From positions 1 to 12,873 of the forward strand of contig SFID01000077.1 of assembly GCA_004555425.1 (NCBI GenBank): a stretch of 12,873 nucleotides of DNA. Direction: 5' to 3'. Below, piece by piece: positions 1 through 8,400 of this stretch. The position numbers were made by a program, and so were the translations under genes. The notes beneath the pieces are model-generated. The model did not search any database and was not told the DNA's origin. It worked only from the letters and a program-made list of their open reading frames with translations. Positions within the stretch are counted from its first letter, which is position 1, and each line of letters begins with the position of its first letter. This DNA is from Bacteroidales bacterium. Its GTDB lineage: Bacteria; Bacteroidota; Bacteroidia; Bacteroidales; Bacteroidaceae.

Positions 1-10
1 CATTGGCTTG

Positions 11-34
11 CGATAGCCGTAAAACCATCCAAGC
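11..34. repeat. short dispersed repeat, copy 1
   Basis: A 24-base stretch beginning CGATAGCCG and containing CCATCCA matches 2571-2594 with four substitutions. Both copies are intergenic and both lie near hairpin-forming DNA. I read it as a fragment of the same repeat population as the rest of the island at 1-579. No function can be assigned. Confidence 0.5.
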
Positions 35-37
35 ATC

Positions 38-59
38 GTAACTACTCAGGTGGATTTTT
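38..59. repeat. GTAACTACTCAGGT motif, copy 1
   Basis: The 14-base motif GTAACTACTCAGGT followed by GGATTTTT is repeated exactly, 22 bases in all, at 530-551. The 14-base core recurs at 12677-12690 and inverted at 565-578. All copies are intergenic and border other repeat modules, so the motif looks like a module boundary or element end. No open reading frame or transposase accompanies it. Confidence 0.75.
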
Positions 60-85
60 AATTGCAAATTGCGCTGGAAAGAAAT

Positions 86-269
86 GTACCGCACCTTGCC
101 TGGTGTGAGTACGGAGTTTGTTCTCATTACCAAGGCCAATGGAGTAACGTGAAAGTAACGCACCTTGCTGCAAGGTGTGAGTAAGGAGTTCGTTTACATT
201 GCCAAGGCTATGGAGCAACGTGAAAGTACCGCACCTTGCTGGTGTGAGTAAGGAGTTTGTACTCATTGG
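86..269. repeat. about 70-bp tandem repeats, three units
   Basis: Units run 86-154 (69 bp), 155-225 (71 bp) and a truncated 226-269. Each starts GTAmCGCACCTTGC, continues through GTGTGAGTAAGGAGTT and a CATTG...CCAAGG segment, and ends in AACGTGAAA. Unit 2 carries CACCTTGC followed by GCAAGGTG, which can fold into a hairpin. The CATTG and CAATG parts of the next segment can also pair. Small ORFs cross these units on both strands, but they simply translate the repeat and vary with its indels, so I do not call them genes. Confidence 0.85.
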
Positions 270-326
270 TTGGGTGCTTAGAAAGAGATCTGTGTTTATC
301 CTATACTTTACACACTCTCACCTTTT

Positions 327-395
327 CAATGAGAACAAACTCCTTACTCACACCTTGCAAGGTGCGGTACTTTCACGTTACTCCCTTGGCCTTGG
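327..395. repeat. inverted copy of the 70-bp repeat
   Basis: This is a full-length unit in reverse orientation to 86-269. Its reverse complement runs from CCAAGG through AACGTGAAAGTACC and the perfect palindrome CACCTTGCAAGGTG to TTCTCATTG. Together with the direct units it would let the island fold back on itself. The roughly 55 bases between (270-326) are A/T-rich with no recognised feature. The copy runs straight into the first hairpin of the array at 394. Confidence 0.85.
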
Positions 396-461
396 GAACG
401 AAGTTCCCGTTGAAACCTGGTCGCGCAGCGACCGATGAAACTGTTGGGCGCTCGCGCCCAA
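394..461. repeat. variable-stem hairpin array A
   Basis: There are three perfect hairpins in a row: GGGAAC-GAA-GTTCCC (394-408), GGTCGC-GCA-GCGACC (419-433) and TTGGGCGC-TC-GCGCCCAA (444-461). They are joined by linkers of the form (g)TTGAAACCT and TGAAACTG. The stems are unrelated in sequence but fully paired. Two of the three loops are GNA triloops closed by C-G, a combination known to make very stable DNA mini-hairpins. The same design occurs at 10972-11132 and 12171-12311. It is not a CRISPR: there are no constant repeats with unique spacers. Confidence 0.8.
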
Positions 462-467
462 AGCTCG

Positions 468-528
468 CCTCGTAATATAACACATCGCGAAGGCTCGCTG
501 CTGCAAATCGCTGCATTTTAACATTTCG
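468..528. repeat. conserved tail module of hairpin array A
   Basis: This 61-base segment begins CCTCGTAATATAACACAT and ends ATTTCG. It aligns without gaps to 12316-12376, about 50 of 61 positions identical by eye, and in both places it directly follows a hairpin array. Here it runs on through GGG into the GTAACTACTCAGGT motif at 530. The consistent position marks it as the right-hand part of one composite repeat. Confidence 0.75.
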
Positions 529-529
529 G

Positions 530-578
530 GTAACTACTCAGGTGGATTTTTCGGGCACCAAACGACCTGAGTAGTTAC
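530..578. repeat. 14-bp inverted repeat at 3' end of GH110 gene
   Basis: GTAACTACTCAGGT (530-543) is followed after 21 bases by its exact reverse complement (565-578), two bases beyond the stop codon of the minus-strand GH110 gene. The transcript could fold into a 14-bp stem and so might be stabilised or terminated here. There is no U-rich tract after the stem on the minus strand, so intrinsic termination is doubtful. The half sites are the same motif found alone at 38 and 12677. Confidence 0.75.
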
Positions 579-579
579 G

Positions 580-2409
580 CTATTTCACCGTATTTTGTAA
601 CTTGACAGGTTGGTATCCTGGTGCCTCGCTATTGGCTGTGTGTTCAAAAAGCACGGGTTCCTGATTGAAGTGGAAGGGTTGATAATCTGTGTTCTTCACC
701 ACCTTGTTATTGATAAACCGAAGACCGCTGACGCTCTTGGCATACAGCAAGGGGGTGTCGAACGTATCGAAGAGATTCTTCTCAATGACAATGCTACCCA
801 ACTTTCCGCCGTGGAGGGGCTTCGTCTGACGCGAGATGGCCGGTACTTCGGGATAAATCGAAATCACTGCATTGGTGAACTGGAAGAGGTTGGTCAGCGC
901 GTTGATAAACTTGTTCTTGCGAATGACTAGGTCGTAGCAAGCACCGCTCTCGTACCAACCATTGCAGTCTCCGCAGAGTACGATGGCCGAGCCCGAGGTA
1001 TGGTCGAAGAGGTTCTTTTCGCAAACAGTGCGACGCGGCGAACTAAACAAGGCTCCGCGGGCGCGGTTGTTGCGAATCGTATTGCCCTTGAAGTGTACGG
1101 TAGGCGTCCAGTTCATATCCTCCACGCCGTAGGTTCCTTCGCCTTTAATCTCAAGCGGCAGGCGTTCGTTGAAAGTGGCGATAAATTCTTTGCAACCCTT
1201 CACCTCAGACTGGTCGGCAGGGCGAATACTTTTGAGCGTGTAGGCGTTGTCCAGGTATTGCATTTCCTTGGACTTAATAAACCGAATCGTATCGCCTGCA
1301 TCTCCCCAGGCAAAGCCCCATGCCTGTCCGTGTCCGTAGGTTAGGCGTAGCGTACGGTCGTCAATGCGCTCCATGACTTTGAGATAAATGCCGTGCACGT
1401 TGATGGCGTCATCCATCATGCCTTCGTACAGGCCTCCGATGGACACAATCTTGCCCTTGCACTGCGAGAAGTGGGTGGCGTCGGCCTGCGTCGTGAAATA
1501 CCGCGGGTCGTCCTTTCCGCGCAGACATACGTTGAATCCATTGAGTGTGATGTCCTCTTGTCGCTGAACGATGAGGCCCATGCCCTCTGCATAGTGAACG
1601 GTGACCTTACGCAGCGTTGTCTGCTTATTGTCTGCCAAGAAGATGCCGGGATGTGGCCGATAGTAGGAGCGAAGTGCCACAATAGTGGTGGGTTTCAGCC
1701 TTTCGTCTTTCCAATTAGGTGCGTGATACGTATTCTTTCCTGTGCATGTAAGGCCGCTGAGGTTGATTTCCAAGTCGGAAGTGCGATACACAATATGACG
1801 GCTGTCTTTCTCAAAGGCGATTCCTGTGAAAGGGGTTTGCGCCCAGCCTTCGCCATACACTTCAAACGCACCAGCACTATTGATGCGGTGCTTCACCCAA
1901 GGGGCTGCGCGAAACGTGATACCCTCTTCACCCTCATTGCTAACTATCTCCACTTGTGCAATCTGCGGATTGGCAAAGTCAATACGCAGATTCTTGATGG
2001 TGCAGTTTGTCGTGCCGACCATCGAAAGGGGCAGCATTCTGCCGTGACAAAGAATTTCGGTGCCACGTCCGTCAATGGTGAGATTCTTCCAGCCTTCCAG
2101 CCAAATCCCTGTGCGCTTCGGCTGGTCTTGGTCGTGGTTGGATATGTACACTTCACGCTGTGCCGCATCGGTGGAGTGGAATTGCCATACAGCTTTCTTA
2201 GGCAAGAGAATCACTACCTCGTCATCCACATTGACTGTGCTGTGGATGCTATCCAGTACAATTCTGAGGCGAGAACTGAGCAACCCCTGACGGTTAGCCG
2301 CTTCCAAACCATATTTCGATTCGGACAAATCTACTTTCACCTTGCGGGCGGAGATAGGTGTGAAAATTAGGAGAAAAACAAGGATGAAGCTTGTCGCGTG
2401 TTTTATCAT
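580..2409 (-). CDS. secreted GH110 alpha-1,3-galactosidase (parallel beta-helix)
   Basis: The 609-residue product is predicted to remove terminal alpha-1,3-linked galactose from host glycans such as blood-group B or linear Gal-alpha-1,3-Gal, acting in the periplasm or outside the cell. Residues 1-21 form a signal peptide (FILVFLLIF core, cleavage near ISA-RK) with no lipobox. The rest is beta-helix-like, with repeated NLTIDGRG, CTIKNLRIDF, ITLNGFNV and VIRKNKFINA strands. The segment GMMDDAINVHG places Asp333-Asp334 in the position of the GH110 catalytic pair, and Asp310 (TQADATHF) lies 23 residues before it, the spacing I recall from characterised GH110 enzymes. The length fits the family. 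GlaA-type (branched substrates only) and GlaB-type (also linear) cannot be separated by eye, so no symbol is given. No TAnnTTTG promoter was found upstream. The family call is recognition by motif and may be wrong in fine specificity. Confidence 0.82.
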   Translation of the reverse strand: MIKHATSFILVFLLIFTPISARKVKVDLSESKYGLEAANRQGLLSSRLRIVLDSIHSTVNVDDEVVILLPKKAVWQFHSTDAAQREVYISNHDQDQPKRTGIWLEGWKNLTIDGRGTEILCHGRMLPLSMVGTTNCTIKNLRIDFANPQIAQVEIVSNEGEEGITFRAAPWVKHRINSAGAFEVYGEGWAQTPFTGIAFEKDSRHIVYRTSDLEINLSGLTCTGKNTYHAPNWKDERLKPTTIVALRSYYRPHPGIFLADNKQTTLRKVTVHYAEGMGLIVQRQEDITLNGFNVCLRGKDDPRYFTTQADATHFSQCKGKIVSIGGLYEGMMDDAINVHGIYLKVMERIDDRTLRLTYGHGQAWGFAWGDAGDTIRFIKSKEMQYLDNAYTLKSIRPADQSEVKGCKEFIATFNERLPLEIKGEGTYGVEDMNWTPTVHFKGNTIRNNRARGALFSSPRRTVCEKNLFDHTSGSAIVLCGDCNGWYESGACYDLVIRKNKFINALTNLFQFTNAVISIYPEVPAISRQTKPLHGGKLGSIVIEKNLFDTFDTPLLYAKSVSGLRFINNKVVKNTDYQPFHFNQEPVLFEHTANSEAPGYQPVKLQNTVK

Positions 2410-2525
2410 GGCTGATTTGTGCTTGTGGTGGGTGAAAGGTAGGTTGTATGAAGACGGCAGGGATTCTATTCTGCTTGGATGTCTTCACGTCTTTCGCGCC
2501 GTAGGGTTTTGTCTTTCATTCAGTC

Positions 2526-2541
2526 GCGTAGCCCGCTACGC
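2526..2541. repeat. 7-bp hairpin upstream of GH110 gene
   Basis: GCGTAGC and GCTACGC flank a two-base CC centre. The hairpin lies in the 308-base gap between the GH110 gene (start 2409) and rprY (stop 2718), so it could sit in the GH110 leader. The surrounding TCGCGTAGC text resembles the GCGCGTAGCGACC unit of hairpin array C, so it may be a solitary relic of such an array. The rest of this gap holds the 24-base repeat at 2571-2594 and the inverted repeat at 2642-2689. I see no clear promoter in it. Confidence 0.45.
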
Positions 2542-2570
2542 TCTTTTATGGAAAACAAAAGCCAACGAAA

Positions 2571-2594
2571 CGATAGCCGCTAATCCATCCACGC
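2571..2594. repeat. short dispersed repeat, copy 2
   Basis: This matches 11-34 at 20 of 24 positions (CGATAGCCG then CCATCCA then GC). It lies between the GH110 gene and rprY. Nothing coding is associated with it. Confidence 0.5.
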
Positions 2595-2641
2595 TAATTG
2601 ATAGAAGCTACCTATAAGAGGTGTTGTCTATTTGCAATTAG

Positions 2642-2689
2642 GCACGTTGCCAGAAATCCGTGATGAATTGGGAATAACTGGCAACGTGC
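2642..2689 (-). terminator. 12-bp inverted repeat downstream of rprY
   Basis: GCACGTTGCCAG (2642-2653) pairs perfectly with CTGGCAACGTGC (2678-2689) around a 24-base loop, about 30 bases past the rprY stop. It may end or stabilise the rprXY transcript. The long loop and missing T-tract make it an atypical intrinsic terminator. The core TAGCACGTTGC also occurs at 5368-5378 (inverted) and 12732-12742, so it may instead belong to the dispersed repeat family. Confidence 0.45.
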
Positions 2690-2717
2690 TATTGTGCAGC
2701 AAAGGCATTCGGCGAGC

Positions 2718-3425
2718 CTATGCTTCTTCGTCCTCTTCGGGGACAATCAGTTTGTAGCCCTTACCGTGGACATTGATGATTTCTACCTCGGGGTCGGCCT
2801 TCAGGAGCTTACGAAGCTTGGTGATATACACGTCCATGGAACGAGCGTTGAAGTAATTGTCATCAATCCAAATGGTCTTGAGCGCGAAGTCACGTTGGAG
2901 GATTTCATTCATGTGGATGCAGAGCAGGCCGAGGAGTTCACTTTCCTTGGTCGTCAGTTTGGTCAGCTCGCCGTTGTGGGCCAGAATTTGCTTCTGGGTG
3001 TCGAAGGTGAAGCTGCCCAACTTGAAATGCGTGCGATCTTTATTCTTCTTGCCATTTACGCGGCGAAGTACGGCTTCAATACGGAAGGTCAGTTCTTCCA
3101 TTGAGAAAGGCTTCGTCAAGTAGTCGTCAGCACCGAGCTTGAAACCATCAAAGATGTCTTCTTTAAGTGCCTTGGCTGTCAAGAAGATAATGGGCACGTC
3201 TTTGTTTATCTGTCGAATATCTTTTGCCAAGGAGAAACCATCCTTCTTGGGCATCATTACGTCCAGCACGCAGAGGTTGAATTTTTCTTGGATAAAGGTC
3301 TTGTAACCCATTTCACCATCGGTGCAGAGTTCGGTGTCAAAGCCCTTAGCCTGTAAATATTCGCGAAGGAGCATTCCGAGATTCTCATCGTCTTCGCAAA
3401 GCATGATTTTCATTCTTTCTTCCAT
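2718..3425 (-). CDS. rprY: OmpR/PhoB-family response regulator RprY
   Basis: The 235-residue cytoplasmic transcription factor is the partner of the adjacent kinase. The receiver domain covers about residues 5-120, with acidic pocket Glu11-Asp12-Asp13, phosphoacceptor Asp55 in LCVLDVMMPKKDG, Thr83 and Lys105 (LTKPFS). The winged-helix DNA-binding domain covers about 133-230 and ends with the typical INVHGKGYKLIV wing. The motif IWIDDNYFNARSMDVYITKLRKL is what I associate with RprY of Bacteroides and Porphyromonas. The start MEERMKI is kept because known RprY proteins begin similarly; Met5 is a possible alternative. It follows rprX with a 79-base gap lacking an obvious promoter, so co-transcription is likely. 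In relatives RprXY is linked to envelope, sodium and oxidative stress and to altered tetracycline response. The targets here are unknown. Confidence 0.93.
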   Translation of the reverse strand: MEERMKIMLCEDDENLGMLLREYLQAKGFDTELCTDGEMGYKTFIQEKFNLCVLDVMMPKKDGFSLAKDIRQINKDVPIIFLTAKALKEDIFDGFKLGADDYLTKPFSMEELTFRIEAVLRRVNGKKNKDRTHFKLGSFTFDTQKQILAHNGELTKLTTKESELLGLLCIHMNEILQRDFALKTIWIDDNYFNARSMDVYITKLRKLLKADPEVEIINVHGKGYKLIVPEEDEEA

Positions 3426-3504
3426 GATATAATAGTTTTAGGTGTTAGTATTTCTTTATCTGATTTATTCCTAGATGATTATTGTCTGTATGTAGAGGGT
3501 GGCT

Positions 3505-5025
3505 TTACGCCTCTTCTCCTTTTTGTCTCTTCGGCGTGTTAAGCGTGGGCAGGGTGATGACGAACTGTGTGCCCTTGCCTAGTTCGCTTTCCACGTGTAT
3601 GGAACCATCGGAGGCATCTACGATATTCTTGACGTAGGACAATCCCAGTCCGAAGCCTTTCACGTCGTGACGATTGCCTGTGTGTACGCGATAGAAGCGG
3701 TCGAAGATTTTTCGGATGTTCTCACGCTTGATACCGATGCCATTGTCGGAAATCGTGATTTGTATGCGCCCGTTCTTGGTGTTGCGCGTGCCGATTTTCA
3801 AGGTGAGGTTGCGCTCCTCGTCGCGATATTTCACTGCATTGTCCAAGAGGTTGAAGAGCACGTTGGTGAAGTGCATTTCATCCACATAAATATAGGTGTC
3901 TGTTGCGTTGAGGTTGGCGGTAATCTCGCCGCCAATATTCTGCACCTTCAAGCGGAAAGTGTTGACCACATCGCCTATTATAGTATGCAGGTCCAGCTCC
4001 TGTGGATGAAATTTCATTGCGCCGCGGTCAAACATACTCATCTGCAAAACCTTGTCCACTTGGAAGCGCAGACGTTTGGTTTCATCGTTAATGATTCCAC
4101 TGATATGTTTGAACATGGCCTCGCTCTTTCCAACTGTGGGGTCGTTGAGCATCTGTGCGGCCAGCGAGATGGTGGATATCGGTGTCTTGAACTCATGCGT
4201 CATGTTGTTGATGAAATCGTTCTTGATTTCCGACATGCGCCTCTGGCGAATGAGCAAGTAGGTCATCACCACGAAGATGATAAAAAGGAATAAGGTGAAG
4301 AGAATCGCTGGCATCATAAACCGCACATTCGAGAAGAGGTAGGTCTTCATATCGGGGAAGTGCACTATCAGAACACCCACCTGTGCTGTCTGGTCGTTGG
4401 GAAACAGGTCAATGCGATAGGAGGATGCAGCCCCTTCGTCCGTATAGTCAGAACAGCGATAAACCTCGCGTCCATCGCTCGTTGTCACGCGGAAATGGTA
4501 GTTGAGTTCAACACCATTGTTGCGCAGAGCAATCTTTATATTGCGGTCCAATTTCTTGAAATCCACGCGTTCTGCCAGCGGCAACGAGGAAGGCGTATAC
4601 AGAACCGTATTGATGACCTCGTCCATCAGGTCCTTTCGATGCATAAGCTGGCGGATGCTGTCGCGGAAGACATCCATCCGCTTGTCACTCATATAAAATT
4701 TATTATCATCAACTCCCGAAACGATGCTGGAACGGTGCATGGGGAGTTCCTTGATTTGGTCAATATCATAATGAGTGTCCTTGGCATCGTTTGATTTGAG
4801 GATGATTTTCTCCAATCTGACTTGCGTTTCGTCAAGCTCCATTTTGCGAGCCGCCTGATAGAGGCTATGCTTGACAGATGTGTCAAATTGCCCCTTATTC
4901 ATCTTATATACTTCTTGGAAGTAACGTGCCTGAAGAATAAAGAGGGCAACAAAGGCAATGGCTGTCAGCATAGACACAATCCAAATTGCCGATTTGCGGA
5001 AGGTATGTATGATATTCGCTTTCAC
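3505..5025 (-). CDS. rprX: membrane sensor histidine kinase RprX
   Basis: The 506-residue inner-membrane kinase is predicted to phosphorylate RprY. Transmembrane helix 1 spans about residues 13-33 and helix 2 about 238-260, enclosing a periplasmic sensor region of roughly 200 residues with no recognised fold. The HisKA domain has phospho-accepting His277 in NNMTHEFKTPIST. The ATPase domain shows the N box NLLDNAVKY (392-400), G1 DNGIGI (427-432), the F box FDRFYRV and G2 GFGLGLS. The start codon is GTG at 5025. No in-frame ATG precedes it and the next Met is residue 19 inside the first membrane helix, so GTG is the only sensible start. A -7 promoter box lies five bases upstream, so the mRNA is probably leaderless or nearly so. 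Length and order match RprX of Bacteroides. Confidence 0.93.
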   Translation of the reverse strand: MKANIIHTFRKSAIWIVSMLTAIAFVALFILQARYFQEVYKMNKGQFDTSVKHSLYQAARKMELDETQVRLEKIILKSNDAKDTHYDIDQIKELPMHRSSIVSGVDDNKFYMSDKRMDVFRDSIRQLMHRKDLMDEVINTVLYTPSSLPLAERVDFKKLDRNIKIALRNNGVELNYHFRVTTSDGREVYRCSDYTDEGAASSYRIDLFPNDQTAQVGVLIVHFPDMKTYLFSNVRFMMPAILFTLFLFIIFVVMTYLLIRQRRMSEIKNDFINNMTHEFKTPISTISLAAQMLNDPTVGKSEAMFKHISGIINDETKRLRFQVDKVLQMSMFDRGAMKFHPQELDLHTIIGDVVNTFRLKVQNIGGEITANLNATDTYIYVDEMHFTNVLFNLLDNAVKYRDEERNLTLKIGTRNTKNGRIQITISDNGIGIKRENIRKIFDRFYRVHTGNRHDVKGFGLGLSYVKNIVDASDGSIHVESELGKGTQFVITLPTLNTPKRQKGEEA

Positions 5026-5030
5026 GAAAG

Positions 5031-5061
5031 CAAAGATAAGGCATAATTTAATAAAGGCACA
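5031..5061 (-). promoter_or_regulatory. Bacteroidetes-type promoter of rprX
   Basis: On the minus strand TATCTTTG (5038-5031) matches the -7 consensus TAnnTTTG. TGTG (5061-5058) sits 19 bases upstream as a three-of-four match to the -33 TTTG. Transcription should start within a few bases of the GTG at 5025, giving a leaderless or near-leaderless mRNA. The rest of the 384-base gap up to the GH20 stop is A/T-rich and holds only the hairpins at 5298-5325 and 5358-5375. Confidence 0.75.
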
Positions 5062-5297
5062 TCCGAAAACAGCCTAGGACTTTAGCGGAAAGACAAAAAT
5101 TAACACAAATCTAAGTTTTAGTTACGATTTTCATAAGTATCTTTTTGAAAATAGTAACACACACTTCTTTGGTTACATCATTGTTGAAATAAGAGGGATG
5201 ATTGTCCAAGAACTCAGAAACAAATCATTTTGGCCATATATATACAAAGATGTTAGACTGATCAATATTATTAAAGGTAGGTTCTATATATCAAAGA

Positions 5298-5325
5298 GGC
5301 TGTGTCAGTTACTTTTGACACAGCC
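5298..5325 (-). terminator. terminator of the GH20 gene
   Basis: GGCTGTGTCA and TGACACAGCC form a perfect 10-bp stem around an 8-base loop, 85 bases beyond the GH20 stop codon. On the minus strand the stem is followed by TCTTTGAT, a modest T-rich stretch. The nagB terminator at 11136 has a related GGCTGTGTCA arm. It would separate the GH20 transcript from rprX. Confidence 0.7.
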
Positions 5326-5357
5326 CCATTGATAGGTATTCTTTTTTCTCTGAACCA

Positions 5358-5375
5358 CACGTTGTAAGCAACGTG
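5358..5375. repeat. CACGTTG hairpin
   Basis: CACGTTG and CAACGTG enclose a TAAG loop, and GCAACGTGCTA (5368-5378) repeats the core seen at 2681-2691 and, inverted, at 12732-12742. It lies in the trailer of the GH20 gene, between the stop codon and the terminator at 5298. It may be a relic of a dispersed repeat rather than a functional site. Confidence 0.5.
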
Positions 5376-5409
5376 CTATACATTGCATTTCCTCTGACAA
5401 TGCGCCTTG

Positions 5410-8400
5410 CTACTTCATCACCTTGCGGTGCTGGTCCGTCACATAGACGCCGCGCGTGGGGTGTTTGACTTCGCGGCCACCCATATCGTAGTAGCGGGTG
5501 GGGCGTTGGTCGTTGGTGGCGTTGTGGATGCCTACGATGTCTTCGCGGATGGGCGTGAGCGTCCAGATGGAGGCTCCCCAGTCGTAGGGCTTCAGGAGAA
5601 CGTAGTTCCAGGCGTCGGGATTGGTGTACCAACTGTGGTTGCCCGAGCGCGTGACGATGGAGATGCCCTTGCCGCCTAGGTCGCTGGTGATTTCCATGAG
5701 GTTCCAGCCGTAGGTCTTGCCGAGTTTCAGTTGCTGATCTACGGCATCCGAAGAGATGTAGGCCGCTTTCTGGTTTTTCTTGTTGCGAATCTCGACGGTG
5801 CCATCGTCATTCTTGGTGAAATACCAGCGGAAGCGGTCGTCCGTGGCGGAGAAACTGCGCGTGGCATTGACGATGGTGCCCGCTGTGGAGGCCGCGGCGT
5901 AAGTGTCGGTGTAGTAGGCGTTGCTGATGTAGTAATAGATGGACGTGTCGAGGCAATCAGCAAACGTGGCGCGCGGCATCTGGAGATATTCCTCGTAGAG
6001 AGCGGCGTAGGCCGTGTAGGTCTCCTGCGTCACATCGCCCTTGAGGGCTTCGCGGGCTGGTGTGAGGATTTCGTCGTTGAGGAAGGCTAGGGCCTGTTGC
6101 GAGGGCTGGTTGGCCTGACCAGGCACAGCCGTTGCGATGATGCGCTCGCATTTCTCGCAGAGTCGTTGCAGGTAGAATGCGTAGTCCGTCACCTCCTCAA
6201 TGCGCCAGTTGCCCGGATAACAGAGGCGGCTATCGTCCTTCGCATATACCTGTCCCGACATCGTTCCGTGCAGGCGGTTGACGATTGAAGTGGCCTGCGT
6301 GTTCTGCGAAATCATCACGACACCAGGGATGTAGTCGTATTCGGGCACGGCCGTCGTAGGCGAGGCAAGGACAAGCGGTGTGCCGCCCGTGGCTGCCAGT
6401 TTGACGGGCTCATTGTAGGCAGGCAGGGTCACCACCTGACCGCTGAAGGCGTGGCGGAGGAGATAGGCACCCGTGCCCTGCGGCTCAAATTGCCACAGTT
6501 CCTCAGGCTCCACCTGCGGCGTGTAGTGCATATAGAGGGCATCGCCCTTCTGGTAGATGGACGAGCCAGCATAGCGTTCGCGGGTGCAGGTGCTGGCGGA
6601 GAGGATGCGGTAGAGGCGGCCGGCTTGCGGTTGTACGAGCGGGGCGGCCTTGAAGTCGGCAAGGGCCTGCTGGAGCGCGGCCAGCAGTGCGGCATCCTCG
6701 GGATTGGCTTCCAAGGCGCGGGTGGCGGTGCGCAGGGCCTGGCAGGCTTCCTCCGAAGGATAGCCCACGGCACCAGGATGCGTGGCCTCGAGCAAGGAAT
6801 GTGCGGAGAGCAGGGCAGCCTCGGCGGGGGTGCGGTCGGGCTCTTCGATGAAATGGCGGGCATAGCGGATGCCCTTCACGTCGAGGAGTTCATCGTGCTG
6901 TTGCAGACGCTGGTAGAAGTCCACGAAATTCTTCTTGTCGGCAGGCAGCCAAGCCATCTCGGCTAAGGCGAGCATGCGCGGATAGAGTTGATATTCGGCC
7001 TCGGCAAGGGACGTGCAACTCTCCGTCCAGAGATTGGCCTGCACGCCGAGGCAGTAGTCGTGTTGCGAGGTGCTGAGCGAGCCCACGGGATTGTAGGCAT
7101 AGACGCGATCCACGCTGTTGACGGCTCCGTCGCCGTAACCACCGAGGTAGGGCTCGTCGGTGCGCATGCCCGAGGGGGATATCTGAAGGAGGTCAAAGTA
7201 GAGCGGCATGTTGGGAACGGCAATGCTGCGGAAACCCTTGGCCGCGGCTTCGCCCGGTGTGCTGGTCCACGACATGATAATCAGGGGCGTTTGGTAGGAC
7301 GACTTCCAATGGTTTTGCAGTTCGTTCCAAGCGATGACCTCCTTGCCGTAGTCGTTCTTGAGCCATGTGCCGAGCGTTTCGACCAACCAAGGCTGGAGTT
7401 CGTTGACACCGCTCAATCCTTCCTCTTGGATGCGTCGGGCGCAGTCGGCATTGTTTTGCCAGACGGTGGTGGGGCATTCGTCGCCGCCCAGGTGAATCTG
7501 GTGGAAGGGGAATACCTCGGCCACGTGACCCAGTACGCACTTGAGGAAGTCAATCACCTTGTCGTCGCCGATATTCAGCACATCGGTTGATACGCCCTTC
7601 GCCACGCGCACCTCGTATTGCTTCGTAGGGTCGCAACTCAGTTCGGGATAGGAAGCCACAGCCGCCACCATGTGTCCGGGCATATCCACTTCGGGAATAA
7701 TCTCAATGCAGCGCTCCTTGGCATAGGCCACAATCTCGCGCAGGTCGTTGAGGGTGTAGAAACAGCCGCGGCCGTACTCCGTGTCGTCGTAGTACTCGGT
7801 GCCGTTGGTGGGGTCGTTGAGGCTCAGCGAACGGCTGCGGACAGCACCGACCTCGGTCAGGCGCGGATATTCGGTAATCTCAATGCGCCAGCCCTGGTCG
7901 TCGGTGAGATGCCAGTGGAAGCGATTGAGTTTGTAGATGGCTGCCACGTCAATGAGCTTCTTCACCTCTTCTTTCGTGAAGAAATGGCGCGACACGTCGA
8001 GCATGAAACCGCGGTGGCCAAAGGCGGGGCGGTCCTTGATGGTCAGACAGGGAACGGTCCATTCGGCCCAGCCCTCGCGCACCGCTCCATAGACGGCCAC
8101 GGGCAGGAGTTGGCGCAGCGACTGGAGAGCGTAGAAGAAACCCGCGCGGCCGTTGGCCTTGATGTCAATCGTATTGGCCGTCACCTTTAGTTCGTAACCT
8201 TCGTCTGCCTGCGTATTGTCAAGGATAAGATTGATGGCAGCATCGGCCTTGGGGGCTCCTTGTTCAAGAGCGAGAAGGGGCTGGGTCGATGCAGCGGGGT
8301 GGTTGGCAAAGGTTTCGGCCAAGTCGCGCAGTTCCTCGGAGGGATAGACCAAGGTCGTGAAGTGGCCCATGGCAACCTCTCCCTCGCCCATCACGACGGA

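Noticed and set aside
394..461. CRISPR array suggested by recurring TTGAAAC next to palindromes
   Set aside because: The repeats are only about 8-10 bases and the intervals are self-complementary hairpins, not unique spacers. No cas gene is present. The same applies to arrays B and C.
42..475. Small ORFs of 72-79 residues across the left-end repeats (both strands)
   Set aside because: They are direct translations of the 70-bp repeat in several frames and strands, the units differ by indels that shift frame, and no start signal or family is visible.
1393..2370. 325-residue plus-strand ORF
   Set aside because: It lies entirely antisense to the well-supported GH110 gene, shows no domain, and is explained by codon bias of the real gene.
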